NCBI GenBank assembly: GCA_027382625.1
Contig: JAJKFJ010022879.1
Span: forward strand, 144,916 to 208,915
Length of the DNA stretch: 64,000 nt
Origin: Tetmemena sp. SeJ-2015
Lineage: Eukaryota > Ciliophora > Spirotrichea > Sporadotrichida > Oxytrichidae
Direction of reading: 5' to 3'
Part shown: piece after piece, positions 34,374 to 46,900 of the stretch
How positions within the stretch are numbered: position 1 is the first letter of the stretch
How the letters are laid out: every line of letters starts with the position of its first letter
Notes under the pieces: generated by a model
Database searches by the model: none
The model's input: the letters and a program-made list of their open reading frames with translations, nothing else
What the model was told of the DNA's origin: nothing
Position numbers and translations under genes: made by a program

Positions 34374-35508
34374 TCATACATGAACTAAGAAGTCTGTAAC
34401 AACAGGCATATGATCTGAACCGTAAATAGTTGGATCTTAAGGATGGCATTAATCGCCCATTACTACAGAACTTAAAGGCTGGATATGATTTCCTTTGTAG
34501 AAAATGAAATCAAAGGTACCAGGAGGATCAGTATCCATGAACTCTGCTTAAATTCCAGTTGGGAAAGTTAAAGAAGGTTCTTTCTTGTTTATCTCAAGAT
34601 AGCTGGACTTAAATCCTTATTCGATAAAGTAGTTGTAGGTCTCACTTCCAACATTTGCATTAAAATCGCCCACTATAGAATATTTGCATGAAATTAAGAG
34701 TGAATATAAAAGTCTATGATTATTGTTTCATCCTAGTCTGATGATCCTTCTCTCTTTACATCATCGCCTTATTTTAAGCCTTAATTGACCCAATAGACCA
34801 AAGCTTTAGCTTAATGCAATCTCACAAGCCCCTCCGAAATAACATGATGAAGATGAGTGGTCACAAAATGCACTATATGACCTGAATCTTCCAACTCAAT
34901 TTAAACTCTCATAGCGTTTCTAAAAGGCACTCAGCTAAAGAGAGTCAGAATCTCGGACCTTAAATTTCCTAAATAAATTTCATTAAAGCTATTCGATAAA
35001 AAAAGGCTTACCCACTGTTAAGAAGGGAGTTATCAACTAGTATAGAATTTCCATCTAGTTTGGCATTCTTGTCTGGATTTTTGTTGAAATGGAAGATGGG
35101 AAGTTGAACTTTGGTGTTGATGGCGAGGTAACCTAGTCTTCTTTCTGATGCATTAATCTCATCAAGGTTAATTTAGTGCCTCAATGAAAATAGTAATCCT
35201 ATTATGTTAAAAATACAATGACTCTCCTGTAGGGTGAGCGAGCTCTTCGATCTAAGCAGGCCCAAATACAACTTCTTGCAAGCCAATCAAATCAGCATTC
35301 AGTTCATATAGGTTTCTCTTCTAATAAACAGAATATTTCTATTAAATAATTAATCTTCAAAAGTTCTTCTCTTTCAGTGTATCTATCTATTCCAAAATAT
35401 GATACACTCAGAATCTACTATACCCTTAGTATTGAGAATATTGTAAGTTGCGACTCTCAATTTGATCGCTCTCTTCAGATCTGTATCTTCGCTTTGTGCA
35501 GTATCCAT
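34374..35508 (-). CDS. Endonuclease/exonuclease/phosphatase (EEP) family enzyme
   Basis: The start ATG is at 35508-35506 (MDTAQSEDTDLKRAIKLRVA). EEP motifs appear in order: RVATYNILNT (metal-binding Asn), LNADLIGLQEVVFGPAQIEE (catalytic Glu), VVGDFNANVGSETYNYF (Asp/Asn pair), FDFIFYKG, and the C-terminal GSDHMPVVTDFL with the catalytic His. The stop is TGA 34376-34374. Frame changes near 35380, 35210-35000 and 34700 indicate IESs or introns. The order of motifs and the short length fit CCR4/nocturnin-like or phosphodiesterase members, but I cannot assign a substrate. It starts about 30 bp from the end of the neighbouring PPC-like gene. Confidence 0.8.
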
Positions 35509-35519
35509 TTAGAATTTAT

Positions 35520-37551
35520 TTAATTGTGGATATCTCATTTGAAAAGATATTCTCATCCTGATTCATAAGTAATGCCATCTACTTCTTCTCATCGTGATCA
35601 ATAACCAAGTTGACGTCTTTACCCATCAAACTGGCTAGTTTAAATCTGTCGCTAAGAAAACTGCTTTTCTTGTTGGTTGGGTCATAACGCTTAATGATAA
35701 AAGGGAATAGATATTCTAATTCATACTATAGAGCAGTTTTCTTGCACTCGGATAGCTAAGACTCTGTACAGAATCCAGCGTAGAGCAAAGGAGCGGGTCC
35801 ACTCAGAACTGAGAGAATGAATTCTATTGCAATATCTTGATCTGCAAACGAAAGGTCAGGAGTTTCATCTCTTTTTTAAATTGATGAAATATCATTATCA
35901 TAATTATGCTAGCTATATATTTGAGTTTTGTAAAGATAGACAAGTGATTAATCTTCTTCAACTTCTCCATTCTGATCAAATCCGTCTTGAAGCATCTCGT
36001 AGCCAACTCCTGGAGTTACCTCACTTACTATGATAGTGTATGTACTTGTCATGAGTGCGTCAATGCAAATGAAGTAATCGCCTTTCCGAGCACTCTTCTA
36101 CATTCTATCAGATTTTGATATCACTAGCACTGAGCTATGAGTGGTTCCCTCGTGATAGAAAGCAGGCTGAGTATTCTTGTCCTTTACTGGGATTGATCTT
36201 GGGTTTACAGAGTATGAAATAAAGAACTAATATATTATCAAAAATATCATTAGAGTACGAGATCATTCCAGAATATTGAGCAACCTTGATGTGAAGATCA
36301 ATTATTTCTGACTGTATGTAATACTTGTAGCAGTTTCTTTCACCATAGAAAGCTACATCGTCGTATCTCTTGTCAGATGAAAGCTGAGGAGTTCCTACAT
36401 TAAAAATTCTTACACTTTTTATAATAGCATTAGTCTTGGCAGTGAATGAGTAGATGCCTGGCTTATCCACATCGAACAAAATGGTGATATAGCAGTCTGT
36501 GCACCAGTCCTCTGGATAATTCTCACTCAAGCGAAGAGTCTATCCTAGTCTCCAACCTGGGACACTTATTTATCTCACACATTAAAATTTGATTCACACT
36601 CTTTCTGGTTGAAGAGTTAGGGTTAACATCTTACTTAGTACTTGCTTGTATGCTAATTCTTTCGTTCTTTGAAGAGATGGGGAGAGCTGTCAACATGACT
36701 GACTTAACTGATTGCGATTAATCGTTGCTCACAGGCCTTGGGATATAGAAACTGTAGACGTGGGTCGACCATGCTGAGAAGTCTTCCTATAACTCTTCTC
36801 CATCTTCCACTATCTTAGGGTATACAAGTTGAGGAAACATTGCGAAAATGCTAAAACTCAACATCTAATTCTAACTAAAGCGAATTAGAAATGCATCCTG
36901 CGTCACATCTTACTCCGATATACAAGTCCATCTCTGGTTCTAAGTTGACACTCGAAATTGAGCAGGCTTCCTGTCCATAGGATGAACACACCCAGTCACT
37001 TGCCTCAAAGGAGTTGGGATACTTGTTTTTCTATAAAAAGGGGTATGGTTAATTACCAGTCAACATTTTAAATTAGTCTGACATCACCTCGTCACTCCAA
37101 TCTCACAAGACAGCCATATATCTTTAAAACAAATTTTGAATTGATCAAAATTGAATCTTACCTTTGAAACGAAGACGTCTGGGTCACTTGGATTCTCCTG
37201 CACTGACTTTGCCTTAATGACTAAATGCTGCTTCTTGTCAAAGACAGGCCCTGATCCTTAAGTTCTGCTAGACTTAGGAAGGGTGACTTTGAAATATTTG
37301 AATTTAGTATTGTCAGTCTCAAAATAGTCTGATATGACATCTAGTTTGAGAGTATTTATTTCTGCTTTTGTGTCTAATTCTCTCATGCTCACAACTTCTC
37401 TCATTCGCTCTTTGATCTCTGCACATTGTGAGGGTAGTAAGGTAAATGTGCTTAGAAGGACAAGGAGTGAAGTCACTCTTAAGAAACAGTTTTAGCGGTT
37501 TGGGCTTTGCTAAAAGCTTTCCAGATAATTAGAGGGAAAATATTTGCCCAT
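35520..37551 (-). CDS. Second membrane-anchored PPC-like protein
   Basis: The ATG at 37551 starts MGKYFPSNYLESFQQSPNRQ, followed by the hydrophobic anchor or signal VTSLLVLLSTFTLLPSQCAE. The next segments resemble modules of the protein at 21.3-26.8 kb: FKYFKVTLPKSSRTQGSG, DPDVFVSKKNKYPNSFEASD, VNLEPEMDLYIGVRCDAGC, DKPGIYSFTAKTNAIIKSVR, and RKGDYFICIDALMTSTYTII. A 131-nt GT-AG intron lies at 37031-37161. The C-terminal part (CTESQLSECKKTALQYEL and on) stays open to about 35520 and even overlaps the EEP gene start, so its true end is uncertain. It is probably secreted or surface-exposed. No membrane segment was seen at the C-terminus, and the tail may be encoded elsewhere. Confidence 0.6.
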
Positions 37552-37806
37552 TATCTATTAATATTTCAAAATATTTTTAGTAAATTATTACTAAATCACA
37601 AAGTGTTTTGGCAATAATAATTGATCTCAAGTGAATGAGAGTTAATAAATAGTAGAGATACGGAGAAGCAGACAGCAGTCGTTTAAAAATGTCTTATCAA
37701 TTTAAATTCAAATTTCACTCTAAAAAGTTATCTCTATTTCGAGATATTTAAATTCAATATCAAGTTTATTAAATTAAAGAAATCTGATATTCTAAGTTAA
37801 TACGCT

Positions 37807-38988
37807 TCATTAACTCTAAACTCTATATAAATAAGCAGGAGTATCACCAGCTGCAGCTATGTTTGATAAAGTTGTTTAAGAGGGTTTAAGTTTGAATCCC
37901 ATTTACTTGAGGTCTACAGGCATGAAGCTGTTTGCCATCCTCTCAATAAATACTTTCTTTATTTATTCATCAACCAATCGATAGCAAAGCCACGCCACTC
38001 TTTGAGAAAATGGATATCTGACACAGCTCTGAAAGTTCTCAAGTAACTCAAGCATTTCAAAGTCCTCTCGCATATCAACTAACAGTAATCTTGTTCTAAG
38101 TACTCCCAACAAAGAAGGGAGTTCCTTCTATAGCCATTCAAAATCTTTCTGTAAATTCTAAATACATAAACATGAGTTAAAGGTTATCAAAAGATTTATC
38201 TTACATTTGAGTTTTAGAAAGACTACTGAGTCTTATAGTCAAATAGGTCTTTGTCCAGAGCTAGTTAAATGAAGCTCTCTAAGTTGATGTACTTCACAAA
38301 CGGATTATTGGGGTCAATATTTATCGACCATACTCTTCGAAGAGTGACCATATCTCTTTAGAACTCTTTCCATGGAATAATTTCAAAAGCATCTTGAACT
38401 CCAAGTATGAAAGGAACCCATCGTTGTTTACCTAGCACAGTTATTTTCATTCAAAGTTACATCTATGGCAAGATAGACTTCTCTGATGCTCTGCTCTTTC
38501 TCGTCTTGGAGAGCTTAGAGACAATCTAATATGAATTCAAGGTACTCATCCATGTCAACTGCTTCTTTAACGCCTTTTAAGTGCTTATATTTTCTCTAGT
38601 CTTCATGTGAAATAGGAAACTTTAACTTCTCAATCTAAAAATTTAAATCAGTTTTGAACTCAAAGATATAAGGTTCATCATTACTTGAGATAGTTTTTAG
38701 GTTAGTACTTTGGGTAGGTATTTCTGGTCGAATCTGCTCTTAAAGAATTCAATTGCTCTTGTCTAAATCATAATTTAAAATCAAATTTTTGGGGAAAAAA
38801 ATTATTGCTACTTTAAAATTGGTAAACTTACAAATGGAATAAAATAACCTTCAGTTTCATCCTCTATCTTGAAGTTGAGAATCTATTGATAGAAGGTGTC
38901 CAGCATCTCCAAATACTTCGCAAAATCTTAAGGCTGAAGTTCATTGTGCAATTCTATGAACCTACTAAATAATCTTATTCTAAGCATC
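37807..38988 (-). CDS. Hypothetical protein, conserved helical type
   Basis: The start at 38988 gives MLRIRLFSRFIELHNELQPQ. A GTAAGT intron follows the codons for GYFIPF near 38832. Later segments are IEKLKFPISHEDQRKYKHLK, DEYLEFILDCLQALQDEKEQ, DPNNPFVKYINLESFIQLAL, and VAWLCYRLVDEQIKKVFIER. The stop is TGA 37809-37807. The composition is soluble and helical, with an EF-hand-like DPNNPF segment that lacks a full loop. I do not recognise the family. The gene is separated from its upstream neighbour by about 740 bp of AT-rich DNA. Confidence 0.6.
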
Positions 38989-39732
38989 TATATTTTAGAA
39001 AAAATGAGCTAAGGTAAAATTAAGAAAAGATCAAAGATTTTAAAACTTTAAAATATAATGTCTGTCTGGCTGAAGTTAAAATTTTATTTAGCTTATAACT
39101 TGATTGATAATACTTGGACCATATTTTTCTTGTCACAAAAATAATATATAAATCAACTAATTATATTTAAGGGAATTAAATTCTTAAAATTAAAGAATTT
39201 AAAAAAAAAGGAAAGTTTGTCAGATGTCAACAGAAAACGCTAATTAAAAAAATGTACTCTTTATAATATTTTTTACCTATTTATATAACAGACTCAAATT
39301 GAGAAAATAAATTCCATTCCGTGATCACTAAATTGCGGGCACTCTTTAAATTTATTAAAAAACTTGTCGATGATAGACATCAAATCTTTTAAATTTATCC
39401 ATTGGGACAATCTTATGCTATTCTCAGGAAGCGAACTTTTTAAAGTAAATTAAGTAGAGATAGATATATTCCTTAGCAGTGAAGAATATTTGTGATAAAT
39501 ATTTCACACTTTTTGGCTTCAAATATTAACTTAAAATATTATAAAGGCAGTCTCTCAACATTTTTAAAACAATAGATTGAAATCAAATTTAATTTATAAT
39601 TTAACAAACAAAAATATTATAGAGATTTAATTAAAATATTGATTGTGGTAATAGACAAATAGAATCTGTTTGCTTTCAATAAATATCAGAGTTTCATCAC
39701 ATTTATTATTTTAGACTGAGCGCGGGAATATC
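38989..39732. other. AT-rich gap without recognised coding
   Basis: This is about 740 bp of very AT-rich sequence on both sides of 39300, with poly-A and poly-T runs. I saw no conserved peptide in any frame and no RNA gene. It is probably intergenic or an eliminated spacer. Confidence 0.5.
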
Positions 39733-41886
39733 TCAGTTAGTGTCTGGCCTTTGGCTATTCATAGAGTGACTGTTAATCATGCGGGAGTTCCTGCCAGATT
39801 AATGCAAGCTAGCCATAGAATACTTGGTATTATTAATTAGGAGTCGCTGAGCTATGTCCACAGCTTCATCAACACGTTCCTTTGTATCTTGAACTTTTTG
39901 TAGGAAGTATTCCTTGTCTTTAGAATGGCACTCGCTGCCTGATTTTATCTTGTTGAAAAATAAGGCTATAATAATTTATAATATCTCCAAAGTAACTTCA
40001 GAAATCTTTTCATTCAAGTATGAAGGGCGCTCGAACTGATAAGAAATGAAGGAAACATGAGGACGAGTCTTGTTTTCAGGCATGACCATGAAAGTTCGAT
40101 AGTCAATATGTCTGCTATCAATCTTATCTATCACATCTTAATTCTCCAACCACATTATCTCTATTAAAGTGAGCATTGCTCAAAAAGTTAAAATTTCAGT
40201 TATCCTCTTTCCATCTTCCCATATTCCTTTCTTCCTCTTTAACTGCTTAGACTTCGCATAATAAGAACAAATATCCTGATTGAAATTAAAATTATTATAA
40301 AGCATCCTCAAATATGAAGGTACCAACTCCATGCTGCTTGCCATCACACCACCAACCCTCATAAGTTCTTGCATCCTAGAGAGTATAAACTCCGTAACCG
40401 TGCTTCTTGTCATTAAAGTACTCGCCCAAATATACTTTTCCATCTTTCCATTTGTAAAGGCCAATTCCATGCAACTGCTAATCAACCCACTCTCCTTTGT
40501 AAATAAAGCAAAGAAGAATTTCTTAAAGAAATTAATTTGTATTCTCTTCCATCTCCCCATCTGTAGTAACCTACTCCGTTTACTTTGCCTAAGTTCCACA
40601 TGCCCTCTAGTACTGAGCCATCGGGCCAAGATATTACGCCCCACCCTTCTTTGTTTCCTTTGTAGAATTGGCCTTCATAAATTATGTCATCCTTAATCTA
40701 CCTTAATCTTCCGAAACCGTCAAGTCTATCTCAAATACAAATGTTAACCATAAAAATATCTCCTTTAAAGTAGCCTTCCATAAGAATAGGTCCTTAATTA
40801 GCGTTACCCTGTCCATTTGGCAAGCTTATTATGCTGCTGCTCATAATTATAGATGATCCCTGTCTCTGATCCGATATGTCTTCAGAGTTGGATTTATGAC
40901 AGACACCCCAACCATTTGCTTTATCGCTTTTCCACATTCCAATATACTGATCACCATTAACATGCAGGAATCTTCCGTAACCCTCAGCCTTCCCTTGGAG
41001 CCACTGTCCTTGATAGGTTGCTCCATCTGGCCATTCCATTGTTCCAAATCCATGTCTGAAACCTCCAAGCCACTCGCCAGTGTATTTTCCTCCAGTCTTG
41101 TAAATATAGGCTGGTCTCACCTCCTTCTTTTTGTGAGGATTGTAGGGTTTATTAGTCACAGTCTCGAGGGCTTCAACTTTTAGGAAGTATCGATTTACAC
41201 TTTCTCTCTCCTATTAAGAATTTAAGAAACCTGGAATTAACCATAATAAGACACATCAAAATCTTAGTTTAGATGCACTTTTGTCTTTAAAAATGCAAAT
41301 ACTAGATAAGACAGAAAAGATTCGCAAGCATGATTGCTTTATTGAATATTAGCATTCAAGTATGCGATGAAATGATTTGTTTTATCAAATGTTGATAAGT
41401 TGTTCTTGTTTTTATTATGTTTGCTGAAGATATAAACTACTTACTTCTTCTAGCTTGTCTATAATTCTCTTGAGTTTCTTTCTCTGAAGGAATCCTCTCA
41501 CCTTAGCTTGGAATTTGACCAGTGATCCTTCGGTACTACTCAAGAAAGCTTCCTACATTATTCGATTTAAGAAATTTGAAACTAAGTTAAAATGAAAAGG
41601 GCTAACACCATAAATGGGAAGAAATAGACTAACTACTATGAGTTTTACACTTACATGAGTGCTGTTAACAGAGCCTTCTTTTGTTGTTCTCTTGCGCACA
41701 AAGTATTTATCATCAATAAAAAAAAGCAAAGTGATATATAATTGATCATCTTCTTTCTAAAGGGGATTCAAAACTTAGCCAAGGAGTGTATGTTTAGTTA
41801 AATAGATGGAGGCTTACTAGAGCTAGGTCTAACTATTGAGCTCTTTCATCTCTTTCTTGGCAGCCGCAGCCAGAGCAATTTCCCAT
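39733..41886 (-). CDS. MORN-repeat protein with N-terminal acylation motif and IQ motif
   Basis: The start at 41886 gives MGNCSGCGCQERDERAQQLD. Gly2 with nearby Cys fits N-myristoylation plus palmitoylation, so the protein should sit on a membrane. After introns comes an IQ-type calmodulin-binding helix (VKFQAKVRGFLQRKKLKRII). About eight MORN repeats follow, such as GKYTGEWLGGFRHGFGTMEW, ATYQGQWLQGKAEGYGRFLH, KVYLGEYFNDKKHGYGVYTL, and YEGWWCDGKQHGVGTFIFED. The C-terminal part (DSRHIDYRTFMVMPENKTRP and on to TGA 39735-39733) is polar and unknown. No PIP kinase domain follows the MORN array, unlike many ciliate MORN proteins. A scaffold role at the cell cortex is plausible but inferred. Several frame changes mark introns or IESs. 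Confidence 0.78.
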
Positions 41887-42092
41887 GTTATTTCTGTCAA
41901 TCAAACACTTGAAAATATTATTTAACTCTAAAGGATTTAATCAAGTTACTCTAAAATATTTAGCCAGCTCAAACTTGCCAAGATAATTAGTGAGAGAGAA
42001 TCACGCCACAACATCATTTTAATATTTTCCTTAACTATATATTTCTTCTCAGTCGGAATCTAATTGATATAAACGTAAAATAATAATTAACC

Positions 42093-44158
42093 TCATTTAA
42101 ACTTATCATCTTTGGAAATGATTGCTGCTCTATATTGACGATTATTTTGAGAGATAAGTTTTGAGGTCATAAGTCTAAATATTGAATTTAAGGTGTCTCT
42201 TCTATTTCAGTTTCCATTCTGTATAAAGTTCAGCTATAAATCAAATATGGACATTTAATTAAGCTTTCTAAGGACAATCAAGGTTATGTTGGGACCTAAA
42301 ATTATAATGCCCTTAAATAAATGAATGATCTTAATGAATAAATGAGCAGACTTGCAATAATTTGCACTCTGTCAAGAGATTGATGCGCACCGAAGCCATC
42401 GACTAGCACTGTAATGGCGAAGAAAATGTAAATCAGAGGAGAATACTCATTCTAAGGATCATTCTCCATAACATCTGTGAACATAGAATGGAACAGCCAC
42501 CACAGCACTCCCGCCAAGATGAAGTAACCAAACTACACCCACTCATCTCAAATCAAATATCAAATTAATTGAAGAATTTAACTCATAAGTTAGACGAGTA
42601 GGATTGAGTGAGAAGAATCCGAGAATGAAGGCTGGAATAATTAGAGCTGTCACAAGACCCACATAGAAAGTATCCACATGATGATTAACGTAGGACTTTT
42701 AATCCTTTTATATTTGAAGAGTTACTTAAAGAATTTAAAGAAGCTTATCTTCATTTAAATATCTTCATATTTTACTTAAAATTTTCCCCTTTAGAAATTT
42801 CCTATAAACTTTTGCTTTTGTAAGATGACGTTGCCGAATCCCCACATGATGATGGTGAGAATTCCATATATGAAAGCCCACATGTTGTCATAGTTTTGAG
42901 TGTAGTTATTCGTGAACTTAGAGTTTCCTCTGAAAAGGAATACCAATCCAAAAATAGCTACCGCAATAGCGAGTATGTCCCAGTTAGAATACTTCTTTTC
43001 AATCAATTTAAATTTAAGTATTTTCTGCATTTTGAGCTTCAATAATATTAAAACAATCATAGCGTATCTCTATGCTACTTTCTAAGTAGGTGGGAGCAAT
43101 GATATTATGAGTGCTATGTAGGCGTAAGAAGATGTCTGCTGGATTGCCAGGAAAAGGAACATGTATGCCATTGAAATACACATCACTCTCATGAAGAAAG
43201 CGTACCTAATGGTAGGGCGAAGGTCAAACACACTCATTTATTAATCATAAATCATAGAAATTTAATTAAAGAGATATGAATTCGCTTAATTCTTAATTAT
43301 AGCTCCTCATCTATCCTTTATAGAAGAGGTAGCGGATGATTGAGCAAATGAAGAAGATGATACCTCTGCCGTAGATGTCTTCCCAAATAGTGTGTCTATA
43401 GTTCTAGTACATCTCCTTGAACATAATCGTATTAGCACTGAAGCAGATCATGGCGATTACCATCTTAATGATGCTCTCTCTTGTAGTGATGTGTCTAATA
43501 TGCCCAGGTGGTAGTTTATCTGCGTTTTCCTAGAATAAAGAGTTGCGCTTTGTGGGTTCTGCGATGTACTCTTGCCTAATTATCAACTTCATTTTAGAGT
43601 ATTTAATGAATTATGTCTGCAGCTCCTTGCAAAAATAATAAAAAATAAAGAATTAGTTATATGCATTACTCTCATCTCTAGTTCACTCTTTCTTGAATCA
43701 GATGACCCATCGATAAAAAGTTAACTGCATATCTGAAGATATTCCCGAAGACGTTCTTTGACTGCTTAGAAGTAGATGAAGCCTGATGCTGAATAGGAGG
43801 AGCAGGTGATGACTGAATGAAAGCTTGGGTAAGTCCACTCTCTAGTCCTCCACTCATCTATGTTGCTGGACCCTTTCCAAATCCACCTCCTCTTTTAAAT
43901 TATAAGTCATATTTATCATTCACTAACTCCTGCTGGTCCACTGAAACCAGTAAGGCCGCTCTTTCCCGATCTGACACTTCGCATTTCAAAGTTCTAGCCA
44001 CTTGAGAATGCCTTGTCTTAGAGGTTGCGTTGCAGTAGTAGCTGCTAAAACCTTGATGTGTAGCCTGCAGGGGCAGTCCCTATAGGCGCATCTGATGCAG
44101 ATCCATTTCCACCCAGGTTGAGAGGTCTTGATGGCTGTTTAACGTTCTCGTCTAACAT
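42093..44158 (-). CDS. DMT-superfamily (EamA/SLC35-like) transporter
   Basis: The start at 44158 gives MLDENVKQPSRPLNLGGNGS and a polar N-terminal tail with repeated Ser/Gly. Membrane helices follow in DMT style: ESIIKMVIAMICFSANTIMF, VMCISMAYMFLFLAIQQTSS, YSNWDILAIAVAIFGLVFLF, WAFIYGILTIIMWGFGNVIL, VGLVTALIIPAFILGFFSLN, and a helix near 42500 (FGYFILAGVLWWLFHSMFTD). About ten helices can be counted. The stop is TGA 42095-42093. The substrate cannot be deduced; nucleotide-sugar, amino-acid and drug exporters all belong to this superfamily. The coding is cut into several pieces by IESs or introns of 30-100 nt. Confidence 0.72.
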
Positions 44159-44437
44159 TAACTAGAATCTTATAATAATCATTTAAATTTTAAACTACTA
44201 CAGTAAATCGATTATAACCAAATTAAGTCAGACATAGAGAAACATGATAGATCAAAATTTGCTCCATTTCATCTAAGACCACTTACTTTAAGTATACTTT
44301 TAAAGTTAAATAATATTTATTCAAACTTAATATTGATGGAGATGATGACTTAATAATTTCTATTACTAAGAATTCTTATTCACCTTAACCAAAAAGGAAA
44401 ACCGCATTAAGACTTCTAGAAATTAATTTTATAAAAT

Positions 44438-46534
44438 TCAAAGCGAGAACTGACAACTCATCACTACATCCAATCCCATCTCTAGATAAAAGCTTCTGAC
44501 TAAATCTTAAATCATTTTCTAATACTGGGGAGATAGGTCTCCAATCCACTTATAAATACATTGATTTACAAATCTTGGTCTAATTTTGTGAATAGATAGG
44601 TGCATTTTCTGGGCTCTAAACCCTCCACCCTCATACACGAATTTGAAGTTCTTGCTTAAGTTTGCAATCATATTTTCCTTCAAGTCCATCGTCATAAGCT
44701 TAGGCAGTTAATCTTATAGTTAAGGCTTCTTGCCTCCAGTTTCAATCTTCTTTTGAACTTCATCAGTTAACTATACAAAGTGATAGGTCTGAGGACAAAG
44801 AATCTGAGAGGGCTTAAAAGTAGCTTTATACTTGCTCTTTTAACAGTCCCAGAAATAGTAACCCATGTAGTAGAACTTAAAATCGGGATTAAATACCTCT
44901 TAGACCCTTTTGATATATTCGATCTCTCTAACTGCTGTGAAAGTACCTGGATTTAAGAACTCAAACTTAGGATTGTAGAAAAGATAGACACTAGAAAGGA
45001 CTTTGGGAGTGTAATCAAGGACTCCTACTGCCAATATTTCATCGTCTATCTTGTGAATCATATGGTAGGTTCCCAAATACTCAGGGAATATCCCTTCATC
45101 TTTATAATCTCTTATGTCGTCATATTCCTTCATTTTGGAAGGTACTTCAAACTCAGCTTCCTTTTTACTTCTAGGGTCATAAAGTGGACTCTCGCAGAGA
45201 AACTTTTAATAACCAGAAATACTTTTATCCTCTTCATCATTATGGATTTCTTTTTAATACTTATTGTACACTTCAAATGATTGCTTGGAAGATAGAGCTC
45301 TAGTAATTTGAACTGAATAAGTATGCTTCAAAGATTAGCCAGCCTTTATTTCCAAAGGAACACATTCTTGGAAATACTATCTGTAGAGCAACTTCTCCTC
45401 AGCTTATTTAGTCAAATCTTTCATTTCACGATCCAAACTCTTTTATTCCTCTTGTTAAATTTGCTTACCTTAATAAATATAATTTAACTTATTAATTTTG
45501 ACACCTCCTTTTTGCTTTTTAACCTACTACTTGAGATCTTTCTATCCTAAATCATAATCTATAATGGATTTTTGTCTATTGATAAAAGTCAGATACCCAC
45601 TCTCTTCAAGTTTTACTGATTCTTAACCTAATAAAACTGGAGATTCCTTCAGTAAGGCAACAAGTTCCTTTATATTTGAGCACTTCTAAATTTATTCTGC
45701 CCCTTAAATGCTTTTATCGCCTTTGAGCTTAAAGAATAACTTGATTAGAGCATTAGTGGAGAAACTTTGGGTATCTTTGAGAGTCTTATCCTTGGGCAGA
45801 GAATATATAGAACTCTCTGTTAATTCTTTGAGCAAAGTTTCATCTATCATTCCAAAAATACTAGCGTTTTCAATTGATAAAGCCTTGATGAAATCTCTTG
45901 TTGCTTTGATCTATTGATCCTTAATGGACAAGAGCTATTCTTATTATTAAATATAAAATGTAGAGCATAGCTTCCTTTTCCTGTTTTAGGAGTTCCTAAT
46001 TTGCTGTTGCTTGAACATCCATCTTCTTTTCCTCTTCCTCCTGCTTTACCTTTTTGCCAGTCATGTCGATTTCTCCTAGGAGGAATTAATTGAACCTCTT
46101 CATTACTTTCTTTTGAGAATGACTAATCTGAAACTCGTCCGCCTGAAGCCTTATTGTGTAAGGCTGGCAGCAAGACTTTTAAAAATCGTATTTGTAGTAA
46201 AGTTAGATTCTTATTTTTAACATTTCAGATTATATGGTGTAAGAGTTTAATAAGCGCCGCATCTTCTCCATCCTCTATCCATGAGTTTCTCATAATCTTG
46301 GACAGTCATCTTGCGTGAGGTGATGCCCCACTGAGTTGCCCCTACATCTGGCTTGCTATTTTTGCAGTAGCTGCAGGTTTTAGCTTTGTCTTCATTTCCA
46401 TGAGATCTGTTCACATCAATTACGGTCTTCCCCACATTCAAAAATGCACCACTACTTGGTTTATCCACCATATCTCCAATTATCCAATTTATACAAATAT
46501 AATCTTGTTCAAAAATAGTTATACTTTCTGACAA
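44438..46534 (-). CDS. ATE1: Arginyl-tRNA-protein transferase ATE1
   Basis: ATE1 transfers arginine from Arg-tRNA to N-terminal Asp/Glu/oxidised Cys and feeds proteins into the N-degron pathway. The N-terminal signature is clear: CSYCKNSKPDVGATQWGITS and then MTVQDYEKLMDRGWRRCGAY, including the Cys-x-x-Cys pair of the regulatory heme/Fe-S site. The C-terminal domain shows ECVPLEIKAGQSLKHTYSVQ, EYLGTYHMIHKIDDEILAVG, FKFYYMGYYFWDCQKSKYKA and FKPSQILCPQTYHFVQLTDE. The last two match the conserved GYY-IHxCxKMxYKxxxxPSxLLCPxTY region. The stop is TGA 44440-44438. The stated start is approximate because the first visible codons lack an ATG and probably follow an intron near 46565. A long Gln/Lys-rich linker separates the two domains. 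Confidence 0.9.
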
Positions 46535-46900
46535 ATAATTTATTGAAGTGTCTTAATTGATTCTTTGAGCTGCAATAATATAACAATGGGGAGTTATACA
46601 AAAAAAAAGATTCTCAAATAATTAAAATATACAGTTTGACTAATCAACCATGGATAAAGGTAAACTAATATACAATCCCAAAAGCTCAAATACAAAGACT
46701 CAAAAATGATTATGACTCAAGCAAGCTTTATTAAAATACGTTTAATTCCCAAGTTAAATGCCTTTAAGTATAGATCTAAAAAATGAATTCATAATTTTTA
46801 AAATTATATTTTAAAAGTATTTTTCTATCTAAAACAAGAGAAAGAGTCTTCTAAGCACAGATAGGTTCTCCTTTCAAAAATTTAGTCCTCGGATTTACTC
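46535..46900. other. AT-rich gap upstream of the coiled-coil gene
   Basis: This lies between divergently transcribed ATE1 and the coiled-coil gene, so it should hold both 5' ends. No conserved peptide or RNA gene was seen. A poly-A run occurs near 46600. Confidence 0.4.
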
